From positions 1 through 64,000 of the forward strand of contig JBAXLI010000003.1 in the NCBI GenBank assembly GCA_037134895.1: a DNA stretch of 64,000 nt. Reading direction: 5' to 3'. The stretch comes from CAIRDP01 sp037134895. GTDB lineage: Bacteria > Bacteroidota > Bacteroidia > Bacteroidales > FEN-979. Positions 7,427-16,114 of the stretch are shown in pieces. A program made the translations under genes and the position numbers. The number at the start of each line of letters is the position of its first letter. Positions within the stretch are counted from its first letter, which is position 1. Under the pieces are notes generated by a model, which worked only from the letters and a program-made list of their open reading frames with translations, was not told where the DNA came from and made no database searches.

Positions 7427-8950
7427 TCATTGCCCGATCCCGAAATTCATTCCTTTATCCCTGCAAATGATCTGCACCACATCCCTGGCCGATTTAATGG
7501 CAACAGGCAATCCTCCCCCTGGGATACTCCAATGACCCGAATAATAAAAATTTTCAAGTCCGGGCAGTTCATACGGAACAGTAGACCGGGCCATGATGTT
7601 TTTTCCAGGGAGCCAGCCCTGGGCAGAGCCTTTCCAGTTGTTAGTGTACCTGAAAAAAGTTGCAGGGGTTGCAATATCTGTTTCTTCGATGAATTCCCTT
7701 ATATGCCCGAACCTCTTTTCGGCAAGGGTGATGACTTCTTCAGCAAATTCCTTTTTTCTTTGGTCGTACAGCTTCCTGTCGGCCCTGCGAAGGTCAATCC
7801 AGTAATCTGCATTCATGGTGTATAAGCTGAATGAAACCGTGGTTTTCCCTTCCGGAGCGAGGGTTGGATCATAGTTGTAAATATGAGCTTCGAGTCGGGA
7901 ATACCTTGTCCCATCGGGTGATTCGATTTCCCGATCCAGGGGAAATCTTAAAAAGTGGGATTCATTTTCAAACGTCCTTCCAAGCCCCAGTGATACGATA
8001 AAAAGAGAGTAGTAAACCCTGAACTGCTCTTTGTTGCCAAGTTTCATTATGCTTTTATTTACGAAACGGCCTCCTAACGCTTCAAATACTGTATAATGCC
8101 AGTCGGCTGCCGATAGTACGATATCGGAAATGTCTTCTTCACCGCTGCTGAGAAGGACTCCCTTTGCTTCACCGTTTTTTACAAGAATCTTTTTCACATC
8201 GGCATTGTAGCGGATCTTTCCACCCTGTGAAAGGTATTTTTCGGTGAGCCTACCGACAAAGGCAGCTGCCCCTCCTATCGGATAGCCTGATGAATCCAGG
8301 TCGTTGTAGGCCAGGGGCAGTGTGATGATCATTAAGGAAAGCTCTTCACCGTCGAAAAGCATTTCAAAAGCTTCCCTGAGAAATGAACTTTTCAGTTTAC
8401 GGGCGAATGAAACATTGGTCTCTTTCATCAGCTTTTTGAGAAAGAACAGAAGAGGCAGGTACCTGACATACCTGATCTTTTCTTTCAAAGGAAGAAGCTG
8501 AGGCACTTTTCTGATCATAGGGGGGATCTCGAACGACTGAATCCTTCTCATCGAACGTATCAGCTTATCTATTGCCCTGGCATCTTCGGGACCATTTTCA
8601 TAAAGGTAAGCCCTCAGCTGATTGAGATTCGTGTATAGGTGGAAAACCTTGCTGCCTTTGCTGTCGCAGGAATTTCGCATTTCGATATCCATCCGGCTCT
8701 CATGCGTAAAGAATGAAACGGTTTTCATATCAATCAACTCATTCCACAACTGATAGAATGGATTGGCTGGTTTGGATCCAAGTAACCATTGAAAACCGCT
8801 CTCAAACGTAAACTCCCCTTTTCTCCAGCTGCTGCATAACCCGCCGAAAGTAGAACCTCTTTCAAAAATAACCGTATCGAACCCGCTCATTTGCAGATAA
8901 CAGCCTGCCGCAAGTCCTGAAACGCCGGCGCCAATAATGCTTACTTTCAT
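7427..8950 (-). CDS. CrtI-like FAD/NAD(P)-dependent oxidoreductase
   Basis: A 507-residue flavoprotein of the phytoene desaturase/carotene isomerase type. It begins with the Rossmann motif GAGVSGLAAG (residues 7-16), a ribose-binding acidic residue in VIFERG, and GGLCSSW, and it ends with the FAD-binding segment SGHWSIPGGGLPVAIKSA. The start was set at the ATG at 8950, which begins the Rossmann fold directly; a start 15 codons upstream would add an unlikely leader and cover the promoter. It is divergent from the tyrosine ammonia-lyase operon and shares its intergenic region. A second such oxidoreductase lies at 47039. Related enzymes occur in flexirubin-type clusters; a role in redox tailoring of the polyene or aryl group is inferred. 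Confidence 0.82.
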   Translation of the reverse strand: MKVSIIGAGVSGLAAGCYLQMSGFDTVIFERGSTFGGLCSSWRKGEFTFESGFQWLLGSKPANPFYQLWNELIDMKTVSFFTHESRMDIEMRNSCDSKGSKVFHLYTNLNQLRAYLYENGPEDARAIDKLIRSMRRIQSFEIPPMIRKVPQLLPLKEKIRYVRYLPLLFFLKKLMKETNVSFARKLKSSFLREAFEMLFDGEELSLMIITLPLAYNDLDSSGYPIGGAAAFVGRLTEKYLSQGGKIRYNADVKKILVKNGEAKGVLLSSGEEDISDIVLSAADWHYTVFEALGGRFVNKSIMKLGNKEQFRVYYSLFIVSLGLGRTFENESHFLRFPLDREIESPDGTRYSRLEAHIYNYDPTLAPEGKTTVSFSLYTMNADYWIDLRRADRKLYDQRKKEFAEEVITLAEKRFGHIREFIEETDIATPATFFRYTNNWKGSAQGWLPGKNIMARSTVPYELPGLENFYYSGHWSIPGGGLPVAIKSARDVVQIICRDKGMNFGIGQ

Positions 8951-8966
8951 TCGCTTATGTATCCTC

Positions 8967-8995
8967 CAAAAGTAACAAAATGATACTAGTCTCAA
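8967..8995 (-). promoter_or_regulatory. Bacteroidota-type promoter for the oxidoreductase
   Basis: On the minus strand TTG (8995-8993), an 18-bp spacer and TACTTTTG (8974-8967) fit the TTG-N17-23-TAnnTTTG consensus known for Bacteroidota sigma factors. The -7 box is about 17 bp before the chosen start codon. Confidence 0.5.
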
Positions 8996-9005
8996 TAAAA
9001 AAAAT

Positions 9006-9013
9006 TAACTTTG
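9006..9013 (+). promoter_or_regulatory. -7 box ahead of the main biosynthetic operon
   Basis: TAACTTTG matches the TAnnTTTG element and lies 64 bp upstream of the ammonia-lyase start. No clear TTG is seen at the expected distance. It is the only good candidate for starting the roughly 30-kb co-directional run. Confidence 0.45.
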
Positions 9014-9077
9014 CCACCTTATTTGAAGGCAGAGCCCGGAAACCCCGGAAGATGCTGAAAACGTTGAAATTGAGATC

Positions 9078-10631
9078 ATGGTAATAGTCGGAAGCAGGAA
9101 ACTCTCAGTCAATGATTTCTTCAAAGTCCTTTTTGAGGGTGAGAAAATTGATATCGACATTGAAGCAAGAAGAAAAGTTGAAGAAGATTTTGAGTTTCTG
9201 AAAGAGTTTGCCCAGGGCAAAGTTATCTATGGAATTAATACCGGTTTGGGTCCGATGGCCCAGTTCAAGATAAACGGAAACAGGGAGCTTGAGTTACAGT
9301 ACAACCTCATCCGCAGTCATGCCGCAGGATGCGGCCCCCCTCTTCCTCCATTATATGCAAAAGCCACCATGCTTGCCAGGATCAGCTCGCTTGTTCAGGC
9401 TAAATCGGGTATTCATATCGAAGTTGTAGACCTGCTGAAAGAGATGGTTAACCGCGATATCAATCCGTACATTCCCGAACACGGCGGAGTCGGCGCCAGT
9501 GGCGACCTGGTTCAGCTGGCACATCTGGCACTGAACCTGATAGGTGAAGGCGATGTCCTGTTCAGGGGCCAGACCCTTCCTGCAGCCCAGGTATTTGCCG
9601 AAGAAGGCCTCAATCCGATAACAATGCATATCCGCGAAGGCCTTGGCCTGATCAACGGAACTTCGGCTATGACAGGGATAGGCATGATTAACGTGATCCA
9701 TGCCCGCAACCTGGTCGACTGGACAATACTCGCATCTTCAATGATCACCGAGATCGTGGAATCATATGACGATCATTTTTCGGATGGTCTTAACAGGGCC
9801 AAATCGCATCATGGACAGAGGGTTGTTGCCCGTACCATGAAATATATCCTTAAGGACAGCCAGCTTATCCGCCGCCGTGCCGACCATCTTTACAACAACG
9901 ACAAGGCAGTGGAAGTCGAAGTGTTTAAGCACAAAGTGCAGGAATATTACTCACTCCGCTGCGTTCCCCAGGTTCTGGGGCCCGTGCATGATACCATCCT
10001 TTATGCAACCCACGTGCTGATGAACGAGGTGAACTCGACCAGCGACAATCCCATAATTGACGGTGAACACCATAATGTTTATCACGGGGGAAATTTTCAC
10101 GGGGATTATATTGCCCTTGAAATGGATAAGCTGAAGATAGCCATTACCAAGCTGTCGATGCTTGCCGAGCGTCAGTTGAATTACCTGATGAATCCCAAAC
10201 TAAACGAAAAACTTCCGCCTTTCGTGAATCTTGGAAAGCTCGGGCTAAACCTTGGGATGCAGGGAGCTCAGTTCACAGCTGTTTCTACTGTAGCTGAGAA
10301 CCAGACACTCTCCTTCCCTATGTCGCTGCACAGTATTACCAACAACAACGACAACCAGGATATCGTGAGTATGGGAACCAATGCCGCGCTTATGACCAAG
10401 AAGATCATCGACAACTCATACCAGGTTCTTTCAATTGAAATGATATCCATACTGCAGGCTATTGACTATCTTAACATCAAGGACAAGCTTTCTACTTATT
10501 CAAGAAGTAAGTTTGAGGACCTGCGGAAGATAGTTCCTGTGTTTACGGAAGATACCAGCAAGTACAATGATATCTGGAACATCGTTCAGTATATCATGGA
10601 GAATAAACCCCAGTTTTCGGTCGAAGAATAG
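9078..10631 (+). CDS. tyrosine ammonia-lyase (aromatic amino acid lyase, HAL/PAL family)
   Basis: A 517-residue MIO enzyme that should deaminate L-tyrosine to 4-coumarate, the aryl starter of flexirubin-type pigments. The MIO-forming triad Ala-Ser-Gly is at 140-142 in GGVGASGDLVQLAHL, and the catalytic Tyr51 is in VIYGINTGLGPM. The stretches LQYNLIRSHAAGCG (73-86), YYSLRCVPQVLGP and NNDNQDIVSMGTN match the Flavobacterium johnsoniae tyrosine ammonia-lyase as I recall it almost word for word, which favours tyrosine over histidine even though the specificity segment carries Ser-His as in histidine lyases. It is the first gene of the plus-strand run, 25 bp before FabG. Confidence 0.88.
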   Translation: MVIVGSRKLSVNDFFKVLFEGEKIDIDIEARRKVEEDFEFLKEFAQGKVIYGINTGLGPMAQFKINGNRELELQYNLIRSHAAGCGPPLPPLYAKATMLARISSLVQAKSGIHIEVVDLLKEMVNRDINPYIPEHGGVGASGDLVQLAHLALNLIGEGDVLFRGQTLPAAQVFAEEGLNPITMHIREGLGLINGTSAMTGIGMINVIHARNLVDWTILASSMITEIVESYDDHFSDGLNRAKSHHGQRVVARTMKYILKDSQLIRRRADHLYNNDKAVEVEVFKHKVQEYYSLRCVPQVLGPVHDTILYATHVLMNEVNSTSDNPIIDGEHHNVYHGGNFHGDYIALEMDKLKIAITKLSMLAERQLNYLMNPKLNEKLPPFVNLGKLGLNLGMQGAQFTAVSTVAENQTLSFPMSLHSITNNNDNQDIVSMGTNAALMTKKIIDNSYQVLSIEMISILQAIDYLNIKDKLSTYSRSKFEDLRKIVPVFTEDTSKYNDIWNIVQYIMENKPQFSVEE

Positions 10632-10656
10632 TACTAATCTGAATAAAAGTTCCTTA

Positions 10657-11385
10657 ATGAGAGTTGCACTTGTTACAGGCGGGTCCCGGGGAATAGGCAA
10701 AGCTATTTGTACCAGCCTTGCCAGGGATGGGTTCTACATCATCATTAATTTTAACTCAAATACCTCACAGGCTGAATCGACCCTGGCTTTAGTGCGTGAA
10801 AATGGCGGAGACGGGGAGATTATGCAGTTTGATGTCTCAAGCCAGGAATCAGTTGAAACAGCTCTTGGTGGCTGGCAGGCAAGGAACGAAGGAAAGTACA
10901 TCCACATCCTTGTAAATAATGCAGGTATCAGGAAGGATGCGCTTTTGATGTGGATGAAAAATGAAGAGTGGTATGATGTTCTGAACACCAACCTATACAG
11001 CTTCTTTTATATCACCAGGTTCCTGCTGAAGGATATGCTGGTGAACAAATTCGGCAGGATCATCAACGTGGTCTCGCTCAGCGGGATCAAGGGTTTGCCA
11101 GGGCAGGCCAATTATTCTGCTGCCAAGGGAGGAGTGATTGCCGCCACCAAAGCCCTGGCCCAGGAGATTGCAAAAAAAAATGTGACTGTCAACGCTGTTG
11201 CTCCTGGGTTTATAAGAACCGATATGACCAAAGACCTCGATGAGGCACAGCTTAAAATGATGATCCCGATGGGGAGGTTCGGAAAGCCCGAAGAGGTTGC
11301 TTCTGCAGTTAGGTTCCTCGCCTCCGACGAAGCTTCATATATCACCGGCACAGTAATCAACGTCAACGGCGGCTTATACACTTAA
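10657..11385 (+). CDS. fabG: 3-oxoacyl-ACP reductase (FabG-like SDR)
   Basis: A 242-residue short-chain dehydrogenase that should reduce 3-oxoacyl-ACP with NADPH during chain extension. Visible are the cofactor motif TGGSRGIG (7-14), NNAG (87-90), Ser140, Tyr153 and Lys157 (YSAAK), and the C-terminal YITGTVINVNGG typical of FabG. The start was placed at the ATG at 10657, directly before the first beta strand, rather than at an alternative start inside the ammonia-lyase gene. It lies between the ammonia-lyase and the first ketosynthase, as in aryl polyene and flexirubin clusters. Confidence 0.9.
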   Translation: MRVALVTGGSRGIGKAICTSLARDGFYIIINFNSNTSQAESTLALVRENGGDGEIMQFDVSSQESVETALGGWQARNEGKYIHILVNNAGIRKDALLMWMKNEEWYDVLNTNLYSFFYITRFLLKDMLVNKFGRIINVVSLSGIKGLPGQANYSAAKGGVIAATKALAQEIAKKNVTVNAVAPGFIRTDMTKDLDEAQLKMMIPMGRFGKPEEVASAVRFLASDEASYITGTVINVNGGLYT

Positions 11386-11402
11386 TCATCTTAAAATGTA
11401 TT

Positions 11403-11434
11403 TCACCAACTCACCAACTCACCATTTCACCATT
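11403..11434. repeat. four tandem octamers between FabG and KS
   Basis: TCACCAAC occurs twice, then TCACCATT twice, filling most of the 55-bp gap. It resembles the other short intergenic tandem repeats in this window. Confidence 0.7.
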
Positions 11435-11440
11435 TAAAAA

Positions 11441-12664
11441 ATGACCCGTGTCGTCATTACCGGCTTAGGTATCTATTCGGTCATTGGGAAGAACCTGGCC
11501 GATGTAAAGGATTCCCTGTATTACGGAAAATCAGGAATTATCTTTGATCCGAAACGAAAAGAGATGGGATTTCGCTCAGCCCTCACAGGTATGGTCGACA
11601 GGCCGGTCCTTAAAGGAGTGTTGGACCGCCGCATGAGGGTTGGAATGCCCGTACAGGGAGAATACGCCTACATGGCTACCCTTGAAGCCCTTAAAAACGC
11701 CGGTATTGAACAGCAGTACCTTGATCAGAACGAAGTTGGAATTCTCTACGGGAACGACAGTTCGGCTGTCCCCGTTGTGGAATCAGTTGACATACTGCGG
11801 AAAGAGAAAGATACCATGCTTATAGGCTCCGGCTATATTTTCCAGTCGATGAACTCAACGGTATCGATGAACCTTTCGGTAATCTTTAAACTGAAAGGTA
11901 TCAACTTCACCGTGAGCGGTGCCTGCGCAAGCGGATCTCATGCCATTGGTATTGCTTTCCTGATGATCAGGCAGGGCCTCCAGGACATGATCATCTGCGG
12001 AGGAGCCCAGGAAATCAACCCCGAATCAACGGCAAGCTTTGATGCTCTGAATGCATTTTCGGTGAGGGAATCTGAGCCGTCAAAAGCTTCAAGGCCTTTC
12101 GACAGGGACCGTGACGGTCTTGTACCCAGCGGTGGGGCTGCAACAGTCGTACTTGAAAGTTACGAATCGGCAAAAAAAAGGGGAGCTCCTATTCTGGCCG
12201 AGCTTGTAGGGTATGGATTTTCTTCCAATGGGGAACATATTTCACTCCCGAATGTTGATGGGCCTGCCAGGGCCATGCGGATGTCGCTGAAAGCCGCTGG
12301 AATGATGCCCTCTGACATCGACTATATTAATGCCCACGCCACTTCCACACCGGCAGGCGACGGCAACGAAGCAAAGGCTATTTTCCAGATATTCGGTAAA
12401 GAAATGCCCCTGGTAAGCAGCACAAAATCGATGACCGGCCACGAAATGTGGATGGGCGGCGCCAGCGAAATTGTCTATTCAGTCCTGATGATGCAAAATA
12501 ATTTTGTTGCACCGAATATTAATTTCGAACATCCCGATGAGGCATCGTCCTCCCTCAACCTTGCCACTGTTACCACTCCCTGCGAGATAAATGCCTTCCT
12601 TTCGAACTCTTTCGGTTTCGGCGGAACCAACTCCTCACTCGTCGTCAGGAAAGCCTCTTTCTGA
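11441..12664 (+). CDS. beta-ketoacyl-ACP synthase II-like (KS-A)
   Basis: A 407-residue FabF-type condensing enzyme with the full catalytic set: Cys162 in SGACASGSHAIG, His299 in NAHATSTPAGD and His334 in KSMTGHEMW. The active-site loop after the second His reads HEMWMGGASE instead of the common HTLGAAGA, a variation seen in specialised fatty acid and polyene ketosynthases. It probably condenses malonyl-ACP with a growing chain. It follows FabG and precedes the first carrier protein, and is the first of five FabF-like enzymes in the cluster, which implies that they divide the work by chain type or length. Confidence 0.9.
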   Translation: MTRVVITGLGIYSVIGKNLADVKDSLYYGKSGIIFDPKRKEMGFRSALTGMVDRPVLKGVLDRRMRVGMPVQGEYAYMATLEALKNAGIEQQYLDQNEVGILYGNDSSAVPVVESVDILRKEKDTMLIGSGYIFQSMNSTVSMNLSVIFKLKGINFTVSGACASGSHAIGIAFLMIRQGLQDMIICGGAQEINPESTASFDALNAFSVRESEPSKASRPFDRDRDGLVPSGGAATVVLESYESAKKRGAPILAELVGYGFSSNGEHISLPNVDGPARAMRMSLKAAGMMPSDIDYINAHATSTPAGDGNEAKAIFQIFGKEMPLVSSTKSMTGHEMWMGGASEIVYSVLMMQNNFVAPNINFEHPDEASSSLNLATVTTPCEINAFLSNSFGFGGTNSSLVVRKASF

Positions 12665-12683
12665 AATTCTCGTTTTTTTTTTT

Positions 12684-12691
12684 TACTTTTG
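12684..12691 (+). promoter_or_regulatory. -7 box before the first carrier protein
   Basis: TACTTTTG fits TAnnTTTG, 22 bp before the carrier-protein ATG and just after a 12-base T-run (12673-12684). It suggests an internal promoter within the long operon. Confidence 0.4.
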
Positions 12692-12713
12692 CATTTTACA
12701 AGACTGCCTTATA

Positions 12714-12962
12714 ATGCAAAATGACGAGATAATCAGCAAGATAAATCAACTGCTGATTGACGATATAGAGATTGATGCGGAGAAGATCAGCCCTGCTGCT
12801 GATCTGAAAAAGGACCTGGAGATAGACAGCCTTGATTTTGTTGATCTGTTCGTGATCATCGAACGTAATTTCGGTGTTAAGATGAAGGCTGAAGAAATGG
12901 CTGATATAAAAAGCTTGCAGGATTTTTACGATTATATCATTAAACGTGTCCATTCAAATTAG
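12714..12962 (+). CDS. acyl carrier protein (ACP-1)
   Basis: An 82-residue carrier protein whose phosphopantetheine attachment site is Ser39 in LEIDSLDFVD. The surrounding helices have the usual acidic pattern. The start chosen at 12714 gives a normal ACP length; the frame is open further upstream, but that would overlap the ketosynthase gene. It carries the growing chain or starter and is one of four carrier proteins in the window. It lies five bases before the acyltransferase-radical SAM fusion, so it may be the acyl donor for that protein. Confidence 0.9.
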   Translation: MQNDEIISKINQLLIDDIEIDAEKISPAADLKKDLEIDSLDFVDLFVIIERNFGVKMKAEEMADIKSLQDFYDYIIKRVHSN

Positions 12963-12967
12963 CAAAG

Positions 12968-15295
12968 ATGGGATCCTGGGAAGGTAAAACCCGCGGAGGA
13001 GTCCTTGGTTATCAAATCTTTGTATGGACACTCAGGAATCTTGGAATTTCCTTTGCCTATTTCCTCCTCATTTTCGTTGTCTCCTACTTCATGCTTTCTT
13101 CAGGGAAGGCATTTAAAGCCATTTTCAGCTACTTTCGTGAGCGTATGAACTATGGAAAGCTGAAATCCTTTTTCAGTGTTTACCGTAATTATTATGTGTT
13201 CGGACAGATCCTTGTCGACAAACTGGCCCTTCTGGCCGGGTTTCAGCATAAGTTCACATTTGAATTCGAAGGAGAAGAGTATCTCAGGCAGATGGATAAA
13301 GGCGGACTTCTGATCAGTGGTCATCTGGGGAACTGGGAAATCGCAGGACAACTCCTTGTGAGGCTCGAAAAGAAGATCAACATCCTGATGTACGATGCAG
13401 AGCATCAAAAGATCAAAGGCTACCTGGCCGATATCCTCAGGCGGAATGTCAGCTTTATCATTATCAAAGAGGATTATTCCCACCTCCAGCAAATCAAGGA
13501 GGCGTTTTCCAGGGGTGAGATCATAGCAATGCATGGCGACAGGTACATTCAGGGTAATAAAACCATAGTCACCGGGTTCCTGGGCAAACCTGCCGCTTTC
13601 CCCATAGGACCTGTTAACCTGGCAGCCCGGTTCAAAGTCCCTGCTGCCTATGTGTTTGCAGTTAAGGAATCGAAATCGCATTATCATTTTTATTCAACTC
13701 CTCTTCAGCAAATCGAATTCTCGAACAACCTGAAGAAACGGGATGTCATCCTTGCAGGTGCAGTCAGGAAATTTGTTGATGCATTTGAGAGCATTGTTTT
13801 GAAGTATCCCCTGCAATGGTTCAATTATTACGACTTCTGGAAACTGCCTGAACCCATCCATCCTCCAATCGGAAAAACCGGGAATGAATCTGAAACAACT
13901 TCAGCCCCGAAAGTCGATCCAGGTTCTTCAGCCCCAATTCAGAAAAAACTTCTCCTCATATCCGCAAACAGATACGCAAATCCATACCCGGTTTACCCTC
14001 TGGGAATATCCTACCTGTATTCCTATCTCAGCGACCGCATGCCTGAGATGGAGATCAGGTCCTTTGATTTCAACCTCCACAACAGTGAAGAACTCAGCAA
14101 TCTCCTTATTTCATATAAACCGGATTATACCGGGCTTTCCCTTAGAAATATTGATGATGTGAACTTTTATACCAGGGAAAGCTTCGTTGGCGGCTACAAA
14201 GCAATTGCCGACATCATCAGGGGATCAGGTGTTAAGACCTGTTTTATTGTTGGCGGATCTGCATTCTCCATTTATCCGAAAGAACTCTTTGAACTCCTGC
14301 AGCCTGATTTTGGTGTAGCAGGCGAAGGTGAGGAAAGCCTTCACAGGCTGCTGATAAGCATCGGCAAGGGGGCTCCTGACCTTGAAATCCAGGGATTGGT
14401 GTACAGGAAAAACGATGAAATCAGGAATAACGGAAGAACTTCATTCATTAAAACTCCTGAGCTTTCATTCGACTCAGACCTGGTTAAATATTACTGGCAG
14501 AAAAGCGGGATGATCAACATCCAGACTAAACGGGGCTGTCCGTTCAACTGCATATACTGCACATATCCCCTCATTGAAGGCCATAACGTCAGAACCTTAG
14601 ATCCCGACCGTATTCTCCATACCCTTAGCGACCTCTACTATCACCATAATATCGATTACTATTTTTTCACTGATTCGGTTTTCAACATCAGCAACAACTT
14701 TAATATCGAGCTGGCTGAGAAGATCATTAAATCAAATATGAAGCTTAAATGGGGTGCTTATTTTTCGCCTTACAAACTTTCGAAAGACCTTCTGGAGCTC
14801 TTTGCCCGGGCAGGGCTGACACATATTGAATTCGGCACCGAGTCGCTGTCCGACACCACACTTAAGGCTTACGGTAAGCATTTTGACGTTGATGAGGTAG
14901 TAAGGGTTTCTGAATACTGTAACCAGGCAGGTGTTTATTTCTGTCATTTTATGATCATCGGAGGATATGGGGAGACGGACCTTACTGTTGATGAGAGTTT
15001 CGAAAATTCAAAACGAATAGAGAATACAGTATTCTTTCCTTATGTCGGAATGCGTATTTACCCGGGGACTAAACTTCATGAGATCAGCATTGCTGAAGGA
15101 CTTCTCACAGCCAGCGAGCCGATTATTGAACCTGTATATTACATATCCCATTCGGTAAACTATGCAAGCCTGAAGGAAAGGGCTGAAAAATCAGGCCGTC
15201 GCTGGGTATTCCCCGATGAAGACGTGGCAACGGCCATGAATCGTATGAGAAGCAGAAACAGAAAGGGCTCTTTATGGCATCATTTAAAGAAATAA
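12968..15295 (+). CDS. fusion of LpxL-like acyltransferase and cobalamin-binding radical SAM enzyme
   Basis: A 775-residue two-part protein. Residues about 1-300 are a lysophospholipid/lipid A-type acyltransferase with an N-terminal membrane segment (about 25-45) and the HX4E catalytic motif in SGHLGNWE (His119, Glu124). After a Pro/Ser-rich linker (about 295-325) comes a B12-binding-like domain (about 327-460, with YPLGISYLYSYL and AGEGEESL) and a radical SAM core with Cys524, Cys528 and Cys531 in KRGCPFNCIYC. The radical SAM half is clearly paralogous to the separate protein at 39121 (both share IQTKRGC, NCIYC and YPLIEGH). LpxL-like acyltransferases occur in aryl polyene and flexirubin clusters; the fusion to a radical SAM enzyme is unusual. 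The frame is continuous, with no stop or frameshift at the junction. Confidence 0.88.
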   Translation: MGSWEGKTRGGVLGYQIFVWTLRNLGISFAYFLLIFVVSYFMLSSGKAFKAIFSYFRERMNYGKLKSFFSVYRNYYVFGQILVDKLALLAGFQHKFTFEFEGEEYLRQMDKGGLLISGHLGNWEIAGQLLVRLEKKINILMYDAEHQKIKGYLADILRRNVSFIIIKEDYSHLQQIKEAFSRGEIIAMHGDRYIQGNKTIVTGFLGKPAAFPIGPVNLAARFKVPAAYVFAVKESKSHYHFYSTPLQQIEFSNNLKKRDVILAGAVRKFVDAFESIVLKYPLQWFNYYDFWKLPEPIHPPIGKTGNESETTSAPKVDPGSSAPIQKKLLLISANRYANPYPVYPLGISYLYSYLSDRMPEMEIRSFDFNLHNSEELSNLLISYKPDYTGLSLRNIDDVNFYTRESFVGGYKAIADIIRGSGVKTCFIVGGSAFSIYPKELFELLQPDFGVAGEGEESLHRLLISIGKGAPDLEIQGLVYRKNDEIRNNGRTSFIKTPELSFDSDLVKYYWQKSGMINIQTKRGCPFNCIYCTYPLIEGHNVRTLDPDRILHTLSDLYYHHNIDYYFFTDSVFNISNNFNIELAEKIIKSNMKLKWGAYFSPYKLSKDLLELFARAGLTHIEFGTESLSDTTLKAYGKHFDVDEVVRVSEYCNQAGVYFCHFMIIGGYGETDLTVDESFENSKRIENTVFFPYVGMRIYPGTKLHEISIAEGLLTASEPIIEPVYYISHSVNYASLKERAEKSGRRWVFPDEDVATAMNRMRSRNRKGSLWHHLKK

Positions 15296-15687
15296 ATATT
15301 CCACAGAAGCCGCCGATGGTGATGGTTGACCGCATTGTCGGTGTAAAGGACAAGACCACTGTCACTTCCTTTTTTATCAGGGATGATAATGTGTTTCTTG
15401 CGGATGGCATTCTTCGTGAGCCTGCACTGATTGAAAATATCGCACAAAGTGCTGCTGCAGGAATCGCTGCTGTCCCGGGAAGTGAAGGGGAAAAACCCAG
15501 GCTGGGTTTTATCGGTGCGATTAAGGAACTTAAAATTTATAAGCTTCCCAAAGCCGGTGACGAGATATTTACCAGCGTAACTGTTACTCATGAAATCCTG
15601 AATGCCACTGTTGTTGAAGGAAAGATCCACCTTTTTGATCAACTGATTGCTGAATGTGAACTTAGAATATTCCTTGAAAACGCCTGA
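15274..15687 (+). CDS. hot-dog dehydratase-like protein (ApeP/FabZ type)
   Basis: A 137-residue hot-dog protein resembling the 3-hydroxyacyl-ACP dehydratases of aryl polyene clusters: PPMVMVDRIVGV near residue 12, then LADGILREPALIENIAQSAAAG. The Glu in LIENIAQ is kept, but the GHFP histidine of classical FabZ is absent and the LPH histidine of ApeP-like proteins is replaced by IPQ. It may therefore use another residue, or act as a partner of the second dehydratase at 30071. The gene starts 22 bases inside the preceding fusion gene, so translation is coupled. Confidence 0.75.
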   Translation: MASFKEINIPQKPPMVMVDRIVGVKDKTTVTSFFIRDDNVFLADGILREPALIENIAQSAAAGIAAVPGSEGEKPRLGFIGAIKELKIYKLPKAGDEIFTSVTVTHEILNATVVEGKIHLFDQLIAECELRIFLENA

Positions 15688-15711
15688 AATGTCAATTAAG
15701 CAGAGATCCTC

Positions 15712-16113
15712 ATGGAAAATGAAGAAAAAGAAGCAAAAGAAGAACTGATTTATACCTATAACCGGGAACTGCATTACTCTTTTGAGCCTGGGAAAGGTTA
15801 TACCCGGAAGGTTGATTATCACTATCTTGGGAACCAGATCATTATAAAACAAAGCTGGGATGAAGCCGAAAGCAGGCTTAAAGATATATCTTCAAAAATC
15901 AGAGAAGGCCATCTCAGTCCAATCGCCTTTTATATGGAGAAAAACCTTATGGAACTCCCTATGCTTTCTGATTATACCGGTTTTATGCGGTGGAGGATCA
16001 AAAGGCATCTGAAACCCCGTATTTTCTCCAAATTAAAGCATGAAACACTTTCAAAATATGCCTCGGTATTCAATATTGGGGTTAACGAACTTATGAACCC
16101 TTCATTAATCTGA
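15712..16113 (+). CDS. small XRE-like helix-turn-helix protein, module copy 1
   Basis: A 133-residue protein paralogous to those at 17177 and 56733. The N-terminal half is variable (LIYTYNRELHYSF). The C-terminal half has the shared pattern SPIAFYMEKN, then FMRWRIKRHLKPRIFSKL and LSKYASVFNIGVNEL. The last part looks like a Cro/CI-type helix-turn-helix with the basic segment as recognition helix. The stop codon is one base before the start of a BtrH-like gene; the same pairing is seen three times. It could be a DNA-binding regulator or, since these genes sit inside a biosynthetic operon, an adaptor for the BtrH-like partner. Confidence 0.7.
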   Translation: MENEEKEAKEELIYTYNRELHYSFEPGKGYTRKVDYHYLGNQIIIKQSWDEAESRLKDISSKIREGHLSPIAFYMEKNLMELPMLSDYTGFMRWRIKRHLKPRIFSKLKHETLSKYASVFNIGVNELMNPSLI

Positions 16114-16114
16114 T

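Noticed and set aside
13100..13687. A long open frame on the minus strand opposite the acyltransferase domain (195 residues)
   Set aside because: It is a shadow of the well-supported plus-strand gene and has no recognisable protein features.
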